This document shows, one piece after another, positions 38,801 to 49,342 of a DNA stretch of 64,000 bases. The notes beneath the pieces are model-generated. The model saw nothing but the letters and a program-made list of their open reading frames with translations, was not told where the DNA came from and did no database searches. Both the position numbers and the translations under genes were made by a program. Source of the stretch: Linepithema humile (taxonomy: Eukaryota; Arthropoda; Insecta; Hymenoptera; Formicidae); NCBI RefSeq assembly GCF_040581485.1, contig NC_090134.1, positions 10,942,501 to 11,006,500 on the forward strand, written 5' to 3'. Position 1 is the stretch's first letter. Every line of letters starts with the position of its first letter.

Positions 38801-41800
38801 TGCTGGCTGCCCTACAACGTGCTTAGATTGTTGATCGATATCGGCGCTGTCGGTGAGTGCAATATCTTGCAAAAATTTCTATTTTTTAAGGCAGCGTCTC
38901 GTAGCTAAAATATTTACGTCAATCGTCTACTCGAAATATTTCCCAGTTCCAACTACACGTACAGTTTTTACATGGTTTCTATTACAAAAGTTCGATGCAT
39001 TTTATGAATTTGTACTTTCTCTCTTTCCACGAATTTGTATTTTGTAGCGTTAAAATATTTACATGCGTTTGAAATATATTTGCACATTTCCGACTGTACG
39101 TGCGATTTGTGTATCGTCCATTAATCAATCGTCCATCTTCCCTACGCAAACCTCCATTCTGCCCAATTTATTATAGAAAAACACCTTATTGTTTTTTTAC
39201 GTTTAACAGATGCGTGTTTTTATGAATATTAAATTGATTGCACATACGTAAAGAGAATTTTTCTATTGAAACGGAAGAAGATAAAGCTTTCTGCAATTTA
39301 GTCACTAGCAATTTTACTGAATAAACGAATCCATATAAGCAAATATACCGTCTTGGCAGTGGCGAATGTAGTAGAAGATTTATCGCTTGATAAAATCTTT
39401 GAAATTGCTTAAGCCGTGAAGCCTCCAAATACGACGATGTCGATAACTTACTGCGTCTATAGGTTAAATACGCGAAACCTAAATAATACCGCTAGGAAAT
39501 TAGGAAATAACCATACATGATTTAATTCTCGCGTTGAAAATGAGTATAATGTAATTATGCATTTTTATGCTCAGTACAATATATTTAAGAAGAAGTATAA
39601 AAATGATTGATAATAAATAATCTTGCAATAATAAACTTACATTCATTACTGCGAGGAAAAAAGTATCGGATAATGTATTTCAAATTGTAGTGGAATTACA
39701 TTATGTAAATGCGAAGTCTGATAACAGCATTTTTGTAGTCTTTGGAAGTTAAAAAGAGAACTATCGAAATCTACTTATACGGTTTAATTGAAATTGAAAA
39801 ACACTACCGAGGCATGAAATATGTATCTCTCAGTTCGTCGAGTTTATTTTATATTTTATCGCGAGTAACGGCACTGCAAATGATACTTTGAAGTAAGCAC
39901 TTCACTTTCATCGCATGCTATCTACTTTATGCCTTTATGCAAATACCCTTATGAAAATCAAAATATCTACATGCTTTCTCTCGATATGTTACGACGCATG
40001 TAAAAAAGATTCGTCCGGTCTTTTACGATGCTTTAACATTCCTTCGTTCTGTTTATTACACAGTCGCGCTTTCCCATCAGCATTTATTCTCTCTATAATT
40101 AAAAAAAAACCGTGTTAATTTTCTATGTGCATATCTATGTTTCATTAACAATAAGATTCTAGAAATTACTAATTAAATGCATCAACATGGGAAAAAAATT
40201 TTATATCAAAAATTATTATAATGTGGCGGTAACTACGGACCATCAAAAAATTATAAGTTTAAATGCTATAACCATTATTTTAAAAACAATAAAGTAACGC
40301 AATTTTTACACTTTCTCAGAGTAAAAATTTTTATGTTATAAAATAAAAACTTGCTGGGTAAAAGTTAGTATTGCAAAAAAAAGTAAAAAATATCGTAAAT
40401 TTTTATTGTATACCAAGTAAAAATTAACTCTTCCCACTTTAGAATATGATTTGAGCGGTTTCACAAAAATTACTTTATCTATGTGATAAAAAGTAGTGCT
40501 GCCATAATAAAAGTTACGTTGAAATCATGTAAACATTTTAAATTCTCAACTCATTGTTAAGGATTTGAGGTGAAGGAGAAAGTGATAGACGTTGCAAGAA
40601 TTAACCAAAATGCGCAAATTTTATCGAGCATAAATAACAATTGAACACTGCAGCCGAAGCCAGAAGTGTATGTATTGTACATACAGGGTGTCCGGTAATT
40701 GCTAAATCACCTCTCGGGTGTAGGCAGAGCGGTTTAAACCGAATAGAAAAGTCCTCTATCATTTTGCGATTTTTGCAATAATTAATGAGGAATTAATTAA
40801 AAAATATCGGTTAATTCGCGCGAGTTTAAGAGCGCGGCGAGAAGAGACCCATGGCGATACAGCCCACTGTTATTTGGTTACTAGGCGCGTGATGAAGCGT
40901 TGGGAGGAACGCTCTACAAATGACAACGGCAACATACGAGCGGTGCGTAACGCTAGATTCTTGCGTCTTAGCGACTACGTAACAGTGGTCTGTCTCTTCT
41001 CGCCGCGCGCTTAGACTCGCGCAAATTAGCCGATCTTCTTTAATTAATTTCTTATTAATTATTGCGAAAATCGCAAAACGGTAGAGGACTTTTCTACTCG
41101 GTTTAACCCGCTCTACCTGCACCCGAGAGATGATTCAGCAATTACCGGACACACTGTATATTATTTGGTTTAGATTATTTTACATTGTATAATATTTTTT
41201 TCTATTATTGTGAATATACTTATTGTACTTATCATTTTGTACCTATCATTAACAAATTTTTATTAGATTAAGTAAAAAATTGTATATTATTTATTTTGTC
41301 AGTTAAATAATAAATAAAATATTACTAATTATAAATAAAATTAATAAAAAGAAAAAGAAAATCCGGAGAAAAAGTAATAAAAGAAAAAATGGGTGGACTT
41401 CCGAAAAGCTATCACCTTTGATTTGGCTGATATTCAGCTTAAATACTTATTTTATCTAATAAATAATATTCCCAAATGGATTTTTGGCGCAAATTTCCCC
41501 TCCGCCCCCAGCCCCCCTCAAAGGTAAAACTGTTTTTGGTAATTATTTCAGAAAGTATTCACTGTACGGAAAAAGTTGTTAAATAAAAAATGAAGCCCAT
41601 AAAAAACTCTACAAATAAGGTTCTATACATATTTTACCTAACTCCAATATTTTAATCGTTACTATCAAAAAACTCGTAAAAGCCCCCGTAGAAGGGGTGA
41701 TACCCACTGCATCCATGCATACACTTTACAACGCGAAGCAAGGTTCCACATGGGTTTACGACTTTCTACGCAAAGCGAGATTCAATCCAGACCCTATGTG

Positions 41801-43494
41801 TATAGTTTTTTGATAATGGAGCTCCTGCAGAGGGGCGGAACACACTGCCTCCACGCATACACTTTCCACGCGAAACGAGGTACCACATGGGTTTACGAAT
41901 TTCTACGCAAAGCGAGATTCAATCCAAATCCTATGTGTATAGTTTTTTTATGGTGGAGCCTCCCGCAGGGGGACGAAACACACTGCCTCCAGATTTTTGA
42001 TAATAACGGCTAAAATATTGGAGTTATGTAAAATATGTATAGGACCTTATTTGTAGAGCATTTTATGAGCTTCATTTTCTGTTTAACAACTTTTTTCCAT
42101 ACAATAAACACTTTCTGAAATAATTAACAAAAACAGTTTTATCTTTGAGGAAGGCTAGGGGCGGAAGGGGCATTTGCGTCAAAAATTCATTTGGGAATAT
42201 TATTTACTAGATAAAATAAGTATTTAGGCTGAAAATTAGCCAAATCGGAGGTGATAGCTTTTCGGAAGTTTATCCAAATTTTACTACATGCTGTACTATA
42301 ATTTATGCTATAAAGTCATGATGGTCCATCGATAATACAAAAAATGTAATAGTAAATAATAAAATGTGATTTAAGATTGTATTACAAATTAATATAAAAT
42401 TTTCTCCGTACAGAAAGCAGATTAATTACTCATTTGCTAATAATTAGCTGAATGAAAAGAAAGAATGAAAAGAAGAGGTAACAATGTATGCAAATACTTT
42501 CCATTACGAATTCTCTCAAAATACATTTAGCGGCGAAAATTCTCTTGCGTAAACTCTTCTCTTTCTATTTCTTGCGAGACGAATATATGATCCTTTGACA
42601 TATCGAAGGGGCATTTGCGTCAAAAATTCATTTGGGAATATTATTTACTAGATAAAATAAGTATTTAGGCTGAAAATTAGCCAAATCGGAGGTGATAGCT
42701 TTTCGGAAGTTTATCCAAATTTTACTACATGCTGTACTATAATTTATGCTATAAAGTCATGATGGTCCATCGATAATACAAAAAATGTAATAGTAAATAA
42801 TAAAATGTGATTTAAGATTGTATTACAAATTAATATAAAATTTTCTCCGTACAGAAAGCAGATTAATTACTCATTTGCTAATAATTAGCTGAATGAAAAG
42901 AAAGAATAAAAAGAAGAGGTAACAATGTATGCAAATACTTTCCATTACGAATTCTCTCAAAATACATTTAGCGGCGAAAATTCTCTTGCGTAAACTCTTC
43001 TCTTTCTATTTCTTGCGAGACGAATATATGATCCTTTGACATATCGAAAACATACGGCATTAATTAATTTTTCGTCCGCTTCATGGAGCGAGATGTAACA
43101 AAAAGATATCATGGGGTATTGTTCGCAGAAGTAACGCTAATAAAGGATGCGCTCAGGTACTGTCTGCTTCTGGGACACGCAAACAGCGCCTTGAATCCCG
43201 TGGTCTACTGTTTCATGACGCGCAATTTTCGTCGCAGCGTCTCGGAGATCCTGCGCAGTTCCTACAGTCTGACACGTCGCAATCCTCGTCATGAAGTAAG
43301 TACTACTCGTATAATCGCGCATGTGCGCGTGCGCGTGCGGGTGCATATTACATTCGCCCGTATATGCATGATGTTAAAAGGTATTTCAATAAGGTGGCAT
43401 AAAAAAGCTCTTTGCTCTGTGGCATCTAAGATATACCTATAAATATGCGGAGTCTACCGAGACGCCCTACCTGCGAGGAAAACTGTGGCAGTAA
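23527..43494 (+). CDS. Class A peptide-type GPCR, eight exons, about 414 aa
   Basis: A seven-transmembrane receptor expected at the surface of neurons or target tissues, coupling a neuropeptide to G proteins. Exons: 23527-23804, 30788-30930, 33577-33749, 36091-36304, 37141-37244, 38729-38852, 43129-43295, and a tentative last exon 43453-43494. Phases (2,1,0,1,0,1,0) all fit. Landmarks: N-glycosylation sites N4, N24, N40, N43; helix 1 Asn78; helix 2 Asp106 in LSVADLLV; Cys133 and ECL2 Cys243 (disulfide); DRY 157-159 with LAIRSPITFRR; Trp185; Pro269; CWLP 329-332; NPVVY 368-372. The extracellular loop between helices 4 and 5 is long and acidic with its own site N209. The pattern fits the peptide-receptor (beta/gamma rhodopsin) group; orphan, trissin-type or RFamide-type receptors are possible. 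The ligand is not determined. Confidence 0.85.
24514..24713. mobile_element. Hairpin MITE, 200 bp
   Basis: The left arm ATGGACAAAGAGATCA with CCCGAGACCAGTCGGGCAGA is mirrored by TCTGCTCGACTGGTCTCGG and TTTTGTCCAT at the right. The centre is an AT microsatellite. Confidence 0.7.
25155..25425 (+). repeat. Polypyrimidine tract, about 270 bp
   Basis: Almost pure C/T on the + strand, built of CTCTCC and CTCCCCCTCC units. Mirror-symmetric stretches could adopt triplex (H-DNA) structure. The Ser/Pro/Leu-rich ORF across it is an artefact. Confidence 0.85.
28443..28838. mobile_element. CACTCAAAAAAAT-end MITE, full-length copy
   Basis: A 396-bp element with ends CACTCAAAAAAAT and ATTTTTTTGAGTG. The body matches 45169-45499 base for base over its first 310 bp or so, in the same orientation. 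It has no ORF of note. Confidence 0.8.
30343..30398. repeat. 56-bp palindrome
   Basis: Nearly perfect dyad centred on TATCGCGCGATA. The outer arms TTAATGGA and TCCATTAA continue through TAATAAAATAGAT and its mirror ATCTATTTTATTG, with one mismatch. It lies in intron 1, about 390 bp upstream of exon 2. Confidence 0.75.
30788..30930 (+). CDS. GPCR exon 2 (TM2)
   Basis: Acceptor TTTTTTTTACAG. The split codon AG+T gives Ser93, followed by VTNYFVVNLSVADLLV. Ends YLQ plus the first base of a Gly codon. Donor CAGG|GTAAGT, phase 1. Confidence 0.88.
31665..31911. mobile_element. Hairpin MITE with ATATGAGCCC ends
   Basis: A 247-bp hairpin. ATATGAGCCCCTTATTTCCC and the AAGTGGTGTAAGTCC block are mirrored at 31875-31911 (GGACTTACACCACTT, then AAGGGCTCATAT). 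AAGTGGTGTAAGTC occurs a third time near 31758. Confidence 0.75.
32630..32815 (+). repeat. Pyrimidine-rich tract
   Basis: C/T-rich simple sequence with a C11-type run. The overlapping Pro/Ser/Leu-rich ORFs at 32440-32841 and 32631-32831 are artefacts of composition. Confidence 0.75.
33577..33749 (+). CDS. GPCR exon 3 (TM3, ICL2, TM4)
   Basis: Acceptor CGTGTTTACAG. Encodes SVFTITAMSIDRYLAIRSP and TM4 with Trp185. Donor GCG|GTAAGT, phase 0. Confidence 0.9.
33750..36090. other. GPCR intron 3
   Basis: Intron with a GC-richer stretch at about 34290-34870 but no recognisable exon or element. Possible regulatory sequence. Confidence 0.5.
36091..36304 (+). CDS. GPCR exon 4 (ECL2, TM5 start)
   Basis: Acceptor CCCTTCCCGCAG. 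Encodes a loop of about 50 residues with many Asp/Glu, the site N209-I-T, Cys243 in YICSEDFE, and the first half of TM5 up to Pro269. Donor CCGG|GTAAGT, phase 1. Confidence 0.87.
36305..38728. other. GPCR introns 4 and 5 (interrupted by exon 5)
   Basis: Two ordinary introns of 836 and 1484 bp around exon 5. No repeats of note beyond a short TTAACTTGATATTGG duplication near 37290-37330 and a TCTACAATTTGTTTCGTTA duplication near 38080-38120. Confidence 0.6.
37141..37244 (+). CDS. GPCR exon 5 (TM5 end, ICL3)
   Basis: Acceptor GATGATTCAG. Encodes GLLVILAYSMMGRTLCSRK, completing TM5 (Tyr277), then a short Ser-rich third intracellular loop. Donor CAGCAG|GTTTGA, phase 0. Confidence 0.85.
38729..38852 (+). 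CDS. GPCR exon 6 (TM6)
   Basis: Acceptor CTTCTGTTCGCAG. Encodes RERKRVAWMLL and the CWLPYNVLRLLID helix. Donor GTCG|GTGAGT, phase 1. Confidence 0.9.
40683..41158. mobile_element. Foldback element with TACAGGGTGTCCGG end
   Basis: A 476-bp palindromic element. TACAGGGTGTCCGGTAATTG at the left mirrors CAATTACCGGACACACTGTA at the right, and the arms pair over about 190 bp. A half copy of a related family lies at 52403-52660. Confidence 0.82.
41388..42277. mobile_element. Foldback element with internal 128-bp repeats
   Basis: Arms of about 280 bp (41388-41675 and 42010-42277) pair in reverse complement, for example CCGAAAAGCTATCACCT with GGTGATAGCTTTTCGG. The centre holds two direct copies of a segment with CACATGGGTTTACGA and TTTCTACGCAAAGCGAGATT (about 41748 and 41878). 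The 87-codon ORF at 41750-42013 simply reads through these repeats. Confidence 0.75.
42164..43045 (+). repeat. 441-bp tandem duplication
   Basis: Copies 42164-42604 and 42605-43045 are head to tail and differ, by eye, at one base (GAATGAAAAG versus GAATAAAAAG). The unit starts inside the right arm of the preceding foldback element and ends about 80 bp before the exon 7 acceptor. Confidence 0.93.
43129..43295 (+). CDS. GPCR exon 7 (TM7, helix 8)
   Basis: Acceptor GGTATTGTTCGCAG. The split codon G+AA gives Glu346. Encodes LGHANSALNPVVYCFM and the basic helix 8 TRNFRRSVSEIL. Donor CATGAA|GTAAGT, phase 0. If that donor is skipped, the frame stays open to a stop at 43440-43442. Confidence 0.88.
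43453..43494 (+). CDS. Candidate GPCR terminal exon
   Basis: Thirteen codons (STETPYLRGKLWQ) and a TAA in the right phase after an AG at 43451-43452, in a GC-richer patch that resembles coding DNA. The acceptor is weak, with a poor pyrimidine tract, so the true last exon could lie elsewhere or beyond the window. Confidence 0.3.
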   Translation, partial: STETPYLRGKLWQ

Positions 43495-45168
43495 GCCGGT
43501 CCCGTGGGAATGTCAAGTATACTTTGTACAGTCCTCCGTCCTTCTGACTCGCCACTTATAATATTGATTGATCATCTAATGCAAACGCGCGTGGTTCAAG
43601 CTGACGCACGCCTATATGAAGTGACGTTAGACTATGAGATTGTTTAATTCTTTTGGGATGGGAGTTTTCCAGCAAAGTAACTTATACAAGATCTTGTTTT
43701 TTAAAGGTTTTCAGAATCATTGAATTCGATTGTGGCCTTAGAATTCTCAAATTCAAAATGGCGGATTGAATATGGCGGACCAAATTTCAAAAATTTAGTC
43801 CAACTATCGCAAAATTTAGTTTTAGGATTTTTTTGGAATCAAGTGTCACTTTCAAATTTAAAACTTTTAAAGTTGTATTGAGTAACTAAAAATCTCCTAA
43901 AATCAAGTTCCAAAATAATTCTATTACTTTTTTCAAATTTGGTCCACCATATTAGATCTGCCATTTTAAATTGCAAAATTCTGAAGTTCTATTCAAATTC
44001 AGTAATCTTAAAAATTTCTTCAAAACTGAGTTTCAAAATAATCTAATTATTATTTTTAATGGCGGTCCGCCATATTGGATGCGTCATTTTAAATTTTGTA
44101 TTTTTGACCTCAGATTCGAATAAAGCATCAATAAATGACATTACCCCTACAGACCAAGTTTTGTGAAAGTGAGCGAGCAGTTACAAATATAAAAGAGGTT
44201 GATCTTTATAAAAAACATTCCGGAAAGAATTGAGAAGAAAGAAGATACATATATCAAGAGTCACAAATATCAAGCATAAAGCTTACAGGACTGCTTTTCT
44301 AAACACTATTCCAAGAAAGAAAATAATTAAAATAAATGTAATGTTTTGCAAATTCCTGAAATTGGAAAATTAATTTTACCAACTGTCGCATTTTACGTTT
44401 CGAGTTTTATATGCATTTCAATATCACTGCATACTATATAGATTGTTAAACATTTTTATCTGTATTTGAAACGAATTATGATGTTTACAAGTTAGGAGAG
44501 GGATAATGGGTTCGATTTTCAATAATATATCTCTGACAGTAACAGTGAAATTGCTATTCTCGCTGGTTACAAGTGCCACTTGTCATTTCAAAAACACTTA
44601 TCGTTGAAATAAAATTTATTCCTAAACACTAATTCATAACGTTTTACATTTATATTTTCTGTTATATTTATATGTTATTATCAATACACTCTAAAAAAGA
44701 TCAATCTGTTTACTATGTTACAATCCGGCTAGTTATTAGCGGTTTCTTTAATATATTCTGAGAAGGAAAGAGCGAAAGCTTGTTCTTTGTTATCGCTTAG
44801 ATATCGATAAGGTTACGCAGATTTTTCTGAACGAATTTTTGTATTCCTGAGGAAACATCTCTTTCACATATCCTTTGATTAGATTTTTCATTGACTTTTC
44901 ATCCCGCATGAGTGTCAAACAATTCTTTACAGCTTTTACGGCTATGAGGTCGAAACTCGTCGAGCTTATGTCTTCCTGTCTTTTAGTCACCTTTGCCATC
45001 CTATCAATTAATTATGCAACTGGTAGAAATGTTTAAGGAGAGCGATCAATATTGCAAATGTAAGCGCAATAAAAAAAAAAGTCAAATTTCAAGATTTTTA
45101 TTTGAATGTTAAACAGTTGAAATATGAATAATAGTAAAATGAGTATAGTAAAAAAAAATATATATATA
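43495..45168. other. Region downstream of the GPCR
   Basis: Contains diverged tandem blocks around 43750-44100 with repeated ATGGCGG-type and CCATATT/CCATTTTAAATT phrases, and the minus-strand ORF at 44790-44999. No clear polyadenylation site could be tied to the GPCR. Confidence 0.45.
44790..44999 (-). CDS. Unrecognised small ORF, 69 aa
   Basis: I do not recognise this protein. It starts at an ATG in good context (AGGATGG) with MAKVTKRQEDISSTSFDLIA and ends KICVTLSISKR. Composition is balanced, Lys-rich (net basic), with no membrane segment or signal peptide and a likely helical middle, unlike the Phe/Ile/Lys-biased chance ORFs around it. It lies antisense, 1.3 kb past the GPCR candidate stop. 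An ATTAAAG follows the stop within 50 bp and might serve as a poly(A) signal. It could be a small gene, a first exon, or a chance frame. Confidence 0.35.
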   Translation of the reverse strand: MAKVTKRQEDISSTSFDLIAVKAVKNCLTLMRDEKSMKNLIKGYVKEMFPQEYKNSFRKICVTLSISKR

Positions 45169-45499
45169 CACTCAAAAAAATATTTCGCTGATGTAGTTAG
45201 ATTTCTAGATATCGCAACAAGAATGTATCGCTATTTTTCGTATCTGTGAAAACATTGTTTGTCACATATAGAATTTATAGCAGTAATGTTCTAGCAATAG
45301 CTTCTGAAAAATTTAGGTACCATTGCTAAATGTTATTCATTGCATGATCTAACACGTGATTGATCTTATATAGATAGGCGCTTTAGAGAAACTTTCTTTT
45401 TAAAGTTCACAAACAATACAGATATATATTCTGTTTCTGTCATCTAAACTGATTAAGTAATTACATATGCAATATCACAACAGTTGCTAATTTTGAGTG
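45169..45499. mobile_element. CACTCAAAAAAAT-end MITE, internally deleted copy
   Basis: A 331-bp copy of the element at 28443-28838, inserted in a TA repeat (TA on both sides). It matches to GTTGCTAAT and then jumps to the TTTTGAGTG end, so about 65 bp of the 3' side are missing. Confidence 0.82.
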
Positions 45500-46445
45500 T
45501 ATATATATATATATATATATATAATCATTTTTTTTCTGTAATAAGAGTATGACAATCATATTCGAGTTCTAAAGTTTTGCAGGAGTGTCTGATTTACATG
45601 TAATATGACGTAATTAACAAGTATAAAATCGAATGTGTGCGAAGTGCTAATTAATGTATGTTTGGTGCCCGCTGGCGCAATAACGATTGTTTAGTTATAA
45701 CTGAATATCGAACTTGCGCCAACTACTTCATTACAAGTTTCTCATTCCGAATAGGGGCAAGTCTTCCTTGTTGCACTTCAAGTATGTTCCACATTTGCAT
45801 AAGTTACATCGCCATGACCAGCGTGATGGTTTATAGAACATTGGACTCGACAATTGTTCGCCAGATAAATACATCTGTTGAATATCGGAAACTGTTGTCG
45901 ATTGTCAGATAAAGCGAGAGAAAATTCTGTGCTTCGCGCAATCTTCTAATTAATCTCAACGCAATCATTCATCATCGTGAATGAAATGGATGAATCCTCA
46001 CATTGTTTGAGTGAAAAATTATGGTTGGAAATTTTTGAAATTCTTCTCTTCATTTTACTCGCTTGAGCATAGAGCATTTTAAAATATTTGATTGAATTTA
46101 AAGCTGATCGAGAACATAAAACAATATTGTATTACAATGCTTACAAGCTGCTTATTTTATGATAAAAGATAAATAAAATTTTTCACGTTCGTTCTTGTAA
46201 AATTTTAATATTTGTTCGCCAAGTTATAATTTTCACGTTTTCGCTTTCAATTTTCTCAATGATATTTGAAAAGACGATCTCTATAATAGTCAATAATAGC
46301 ATACTGTTTGAACCGAATATCTATACTGTATCTTATCTTAAGATATAAATACGCATAAAAATAATAAATTTTAAAAACCTGTAAAAACTGTTTATTAAGA
46401 AAATAAAATTAATCTTGACTTTTTTTATTAATCAATAATTTCAAT
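45500..46445. other. Intergenic DNA, no gene seen
   Basis: Begins with a TA microsatellite. The 84-codon ORF at 45658-45912 lacks any family feature. Confidence 0.5.
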
Positions 46446-46958
46446 AATTAAGGAAGGTACTAGAGCCCGAGCCAGTTAAAATTATTCTCAAAAATATTCT
46501 TATTATATATGATAAAAACTCCAAACGTTTCGACCTTTTTTAGATCATCTTCAATGTAATTCTCAACATTATAATTATTCTCCTACCTCTACATTTCAAT
46601 TTCAAAACTCATCGCATGCATTGGTTTTAATGTTACTTACAAAAACTTTAAGAGTCGCACGCATTAAGAAGTGTATACATTTCTTTATGATTGAATCCGT
46701 ATTATATCATAGCGAATTATGAGTTATTGATTTGTGCTGTTAGTCCATTCGTTTTACATTTTAAAAACCAAGGTTCGTGCGGTGATTTTTGAAATTGAAA
46801 TGTTGAGGTAGGAAATTAATTATAATGTTGAGAATTACACTGAAGATGACCTAAACCATAAAGGTCGAAACGTTTGGAGTTTTTGTCATACATATAATAA
46901 TAAAAAAAATTTTTAAGCAATTCTAACTGGCTCGGGCTCTAGTAGCTTGTTTAATTAT
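46446..46958. mobile_element. Inverted Penelope-like ends, second copy
   Basis: The arms pair CTAGAGCCCGAGCCAGTTA with TAACTGGCTCGGGCTCTAG (outer part 46460-46942). Each arm carries the (C/T)TGAAGATGA-stem-GGTCGAAACGTTTGG motif (46840-46876 on +, mirror at 46523-46553). Related sequence follows the Penelope-like ORF remnant near 51840. Confidence 0.6.
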
Positions 46959-48284
46959 TGAAATCTGTTTATTGTTGATATAAATTTATTTCTCAATTTT
47001 TATTTGTTGCTATTGTTTTTTGAAGTTAAATTGAAAGAATTCAGATCTCGTAATTACGCCTCAAAATAATTCGACTCTTTCTCCTGACTTTATTTTGGAA
47101 TTTTACTTCAGAAAATTCAATAGAAATTCAAAGAAACCGAGTTACTCCAAAAGTAGGTAGATAAGCATAAAATTTATGAATATCAAATCGTCACATTAGT
47201 AAAACGAAAAAATCAGAACTCAAACTCTGCTCGAGGCGGGCGAAACTCTAACTTACAGGGTACACAGTCTTGATATAATCGATCTTCTCATTGTCAGTAT
47301 TATATTTCGATTTATATTAAGGATATTAATAACAGTAGATTTATTTGAGAAAATATAAAATTACTTTTTTTAATAAGTAATGATAAATAGAAAGAAATAG
47401 TATTATATTTAATTTTTTATTTGTTCTAAACGTGTTTAAATATGAGTTTGTTACAGGCATATTTCAATGAAAAAATAATGAAGTATTAAATTATGCTTAA
47501 TTAACAAACATTTGCTTTTTTATTTGTTTGTATATTATTAAATATATTCTATATTACAAGAGAAATCGTTTAATAATTTACTATGATATGTACTTTACTG
47601 TACTTAAAATTCGCTTTTTATAATGGAAATTTCTATACACGTAAAAATTATTCTTTACATTAGCAAATCAAGTTACTTATCGATATTTTATTATTTGCTT
47701 ACGTATTAATTATTCCATTACTTACTTGCGTATTGATTATTAAATATTAATGCACATACAAAAAGAAAACTGAATAATTTATATATATTACAATTTTTAT
47801 TAAAAATTTTTAGTACAATGTAATTCAAAAAATTTAATGTAATAAAGTATATCTCTAAATTTATCAATTTCTCTTGCAATAAAATTTAACAGTGGCTACT
47901 GATTAAAGTTTGATAAAACCGATATCGATTAAATTATTAATTACATTGTAATTTTAACCATTTGTTTTTAAGTATCAATTAAAATTTCCAGAATTTTAAT
48001 ATAATCCGCATTGTAAAGTATCAAACATTAATTTCTTATATTTTACAATACCATCTGACTTATCTATAATATATCTCATTGTTTGAATAATATATTTATT
48101 GAGATTTATGATACTTAGTACAGATTTTTAATTTGACATAAGCAGTCGCTTGATGTCATCCATTTTCAATAACACATTATTAAAAAAATTTCGATATTTT
48201 TGCAAACAAAATTGCTAAACTATTGATTATTTAACAATTAATTTATATGTTGTGTATCAATGTGTATTTTGACACATTTTTCGG
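46959..48284. other. AT-rich intergenic DNA
   Basis: Very AT-rich. I see no gene, RNA or clear element. Confidence 0.6.
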
Positions 48285-48286
48285 AC

Positions 48287-48378
<92 letters not shown>

Positions 48379-48440
48379 TTCCTCTCCCTCTCCCCCCTTT
48401 TTATCCCCTCTTCCCCTTCTCCTCACCCCTCTCTCTGAGA
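48285..48440 (+). repeat. (CT)n microsatellite with C/T-rich tail
   Basis: About 90 bp of uninterrupted CT dinucleotides near 48298-48373, followed by CCCTCTTCC-type sequence. The Ser/Leu and Arg/Glu repeat ORFs on both strands are artefacts. Confidence 0.95.
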
Positions 48441-48768
48441 CATTGCACTTATAGTACATATGTATATTGACAGTGTGTGTATCAGCTAGTGTGTATTGAC
48501 TATGTAAGAATCGATACAACAATAAACAACTGTTGAATTTGTAGTGAAAATTAATGAAGGAAATGATCAATGATATTCGAAACCACACATATACCTATTT
48601 AAATTATTTATCAATGCTGTAAACGATATTTATTATTCCTGCAATTTGATGAAATGTTATCCCTGTAATTTGATAAGACGAAAATGCTAGATTTGTGATT
48701 ATATATGCAGTTAATTTAATTCATATTTCCTCTGTACGAGATTGTTGTTAATATCTCCAAAATTTTAT

Positions 48769-49342
48769 GCCCCGTCTACATGAGTTTAAGAAACTATCTT
48801 TAAGATAGTACGTTGAAGTAAACTGCACTTGAAACGACTATTCAGCTATACGCTGTATTTAAAGATCGATAACTATCGATAGTAATCGATAGTTTGTTTT
48901 GTTTCGCGCAATACATAACCTCTAAAAGTATTTTTTTTAGAATTTAAGCCTGTCAAAAATTAATTGTTTCCTAATTTCTAATAAACTACCAATGGATACA
49001 AATATATAATATGGCGCTACAATTATATAATAAGTGATTAAAAGACAAAAATATTGCAAGAAAACGAGCAAAAAAAGAAAAATTAATATTATTAAGAAAA
49101 AGACAAAAATATCGTGCTTTAATAGTATTTATTCTTCGAAGCCGTCGACGTAGGTTTAAATCACTACAAAGCAGAAATCGATATAAATCGATATTTTCTA
49201 ATATATGATGTTGAACTGGGATTCCTAACATCTTGAAGATAGTTTCACTTTAAGATAGTTTGACACAGCTACACGCGCAATTTGACATCAGATCTCTTCA
49301 ATACACTATCTTAAAGACAACGTGTAGACGGGACATTAACGC
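48769..49342. mobile_element. DNA-transposon remnant with CCCGTCTACA ends
   Basis: Ends TGCCCCGTCTACATG and its mirror ACGTGTAGACGGGACA, with the ACTATCTTTAAGATAGT motif repeated inside both ends. About 574 bp. The minus-strand ORF at 48986-49231 is internal and unrecognised. Confidence 0.6.

Larger units (their letters stand above)
38853..43128. other. GPCR intron 6, 4.3 kb
   Basis: The first 1.8 kb holds nothing recognisable. The rest contains two foldback elements and the 441-bp tandem duplication listed separately. Confidence 0.6.

Noticed and set aside
41750..42013. 87-codon ORF with duplicated segments, considered as a small gene
   Set aside because: It is the centre of a foldback element with two direct DNA repeats; the repeat explains the open frame.
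45658..45912. 84-codon ORF as a possible gene
   Set aside because: Looks like a chance frame, with no motif, splice context or recognisable similarity.
48238..48588. Arg/Glu and Ser/Leu repeat ORFs
   Set aside because: Reading frames of the (CT)n microsatellite.
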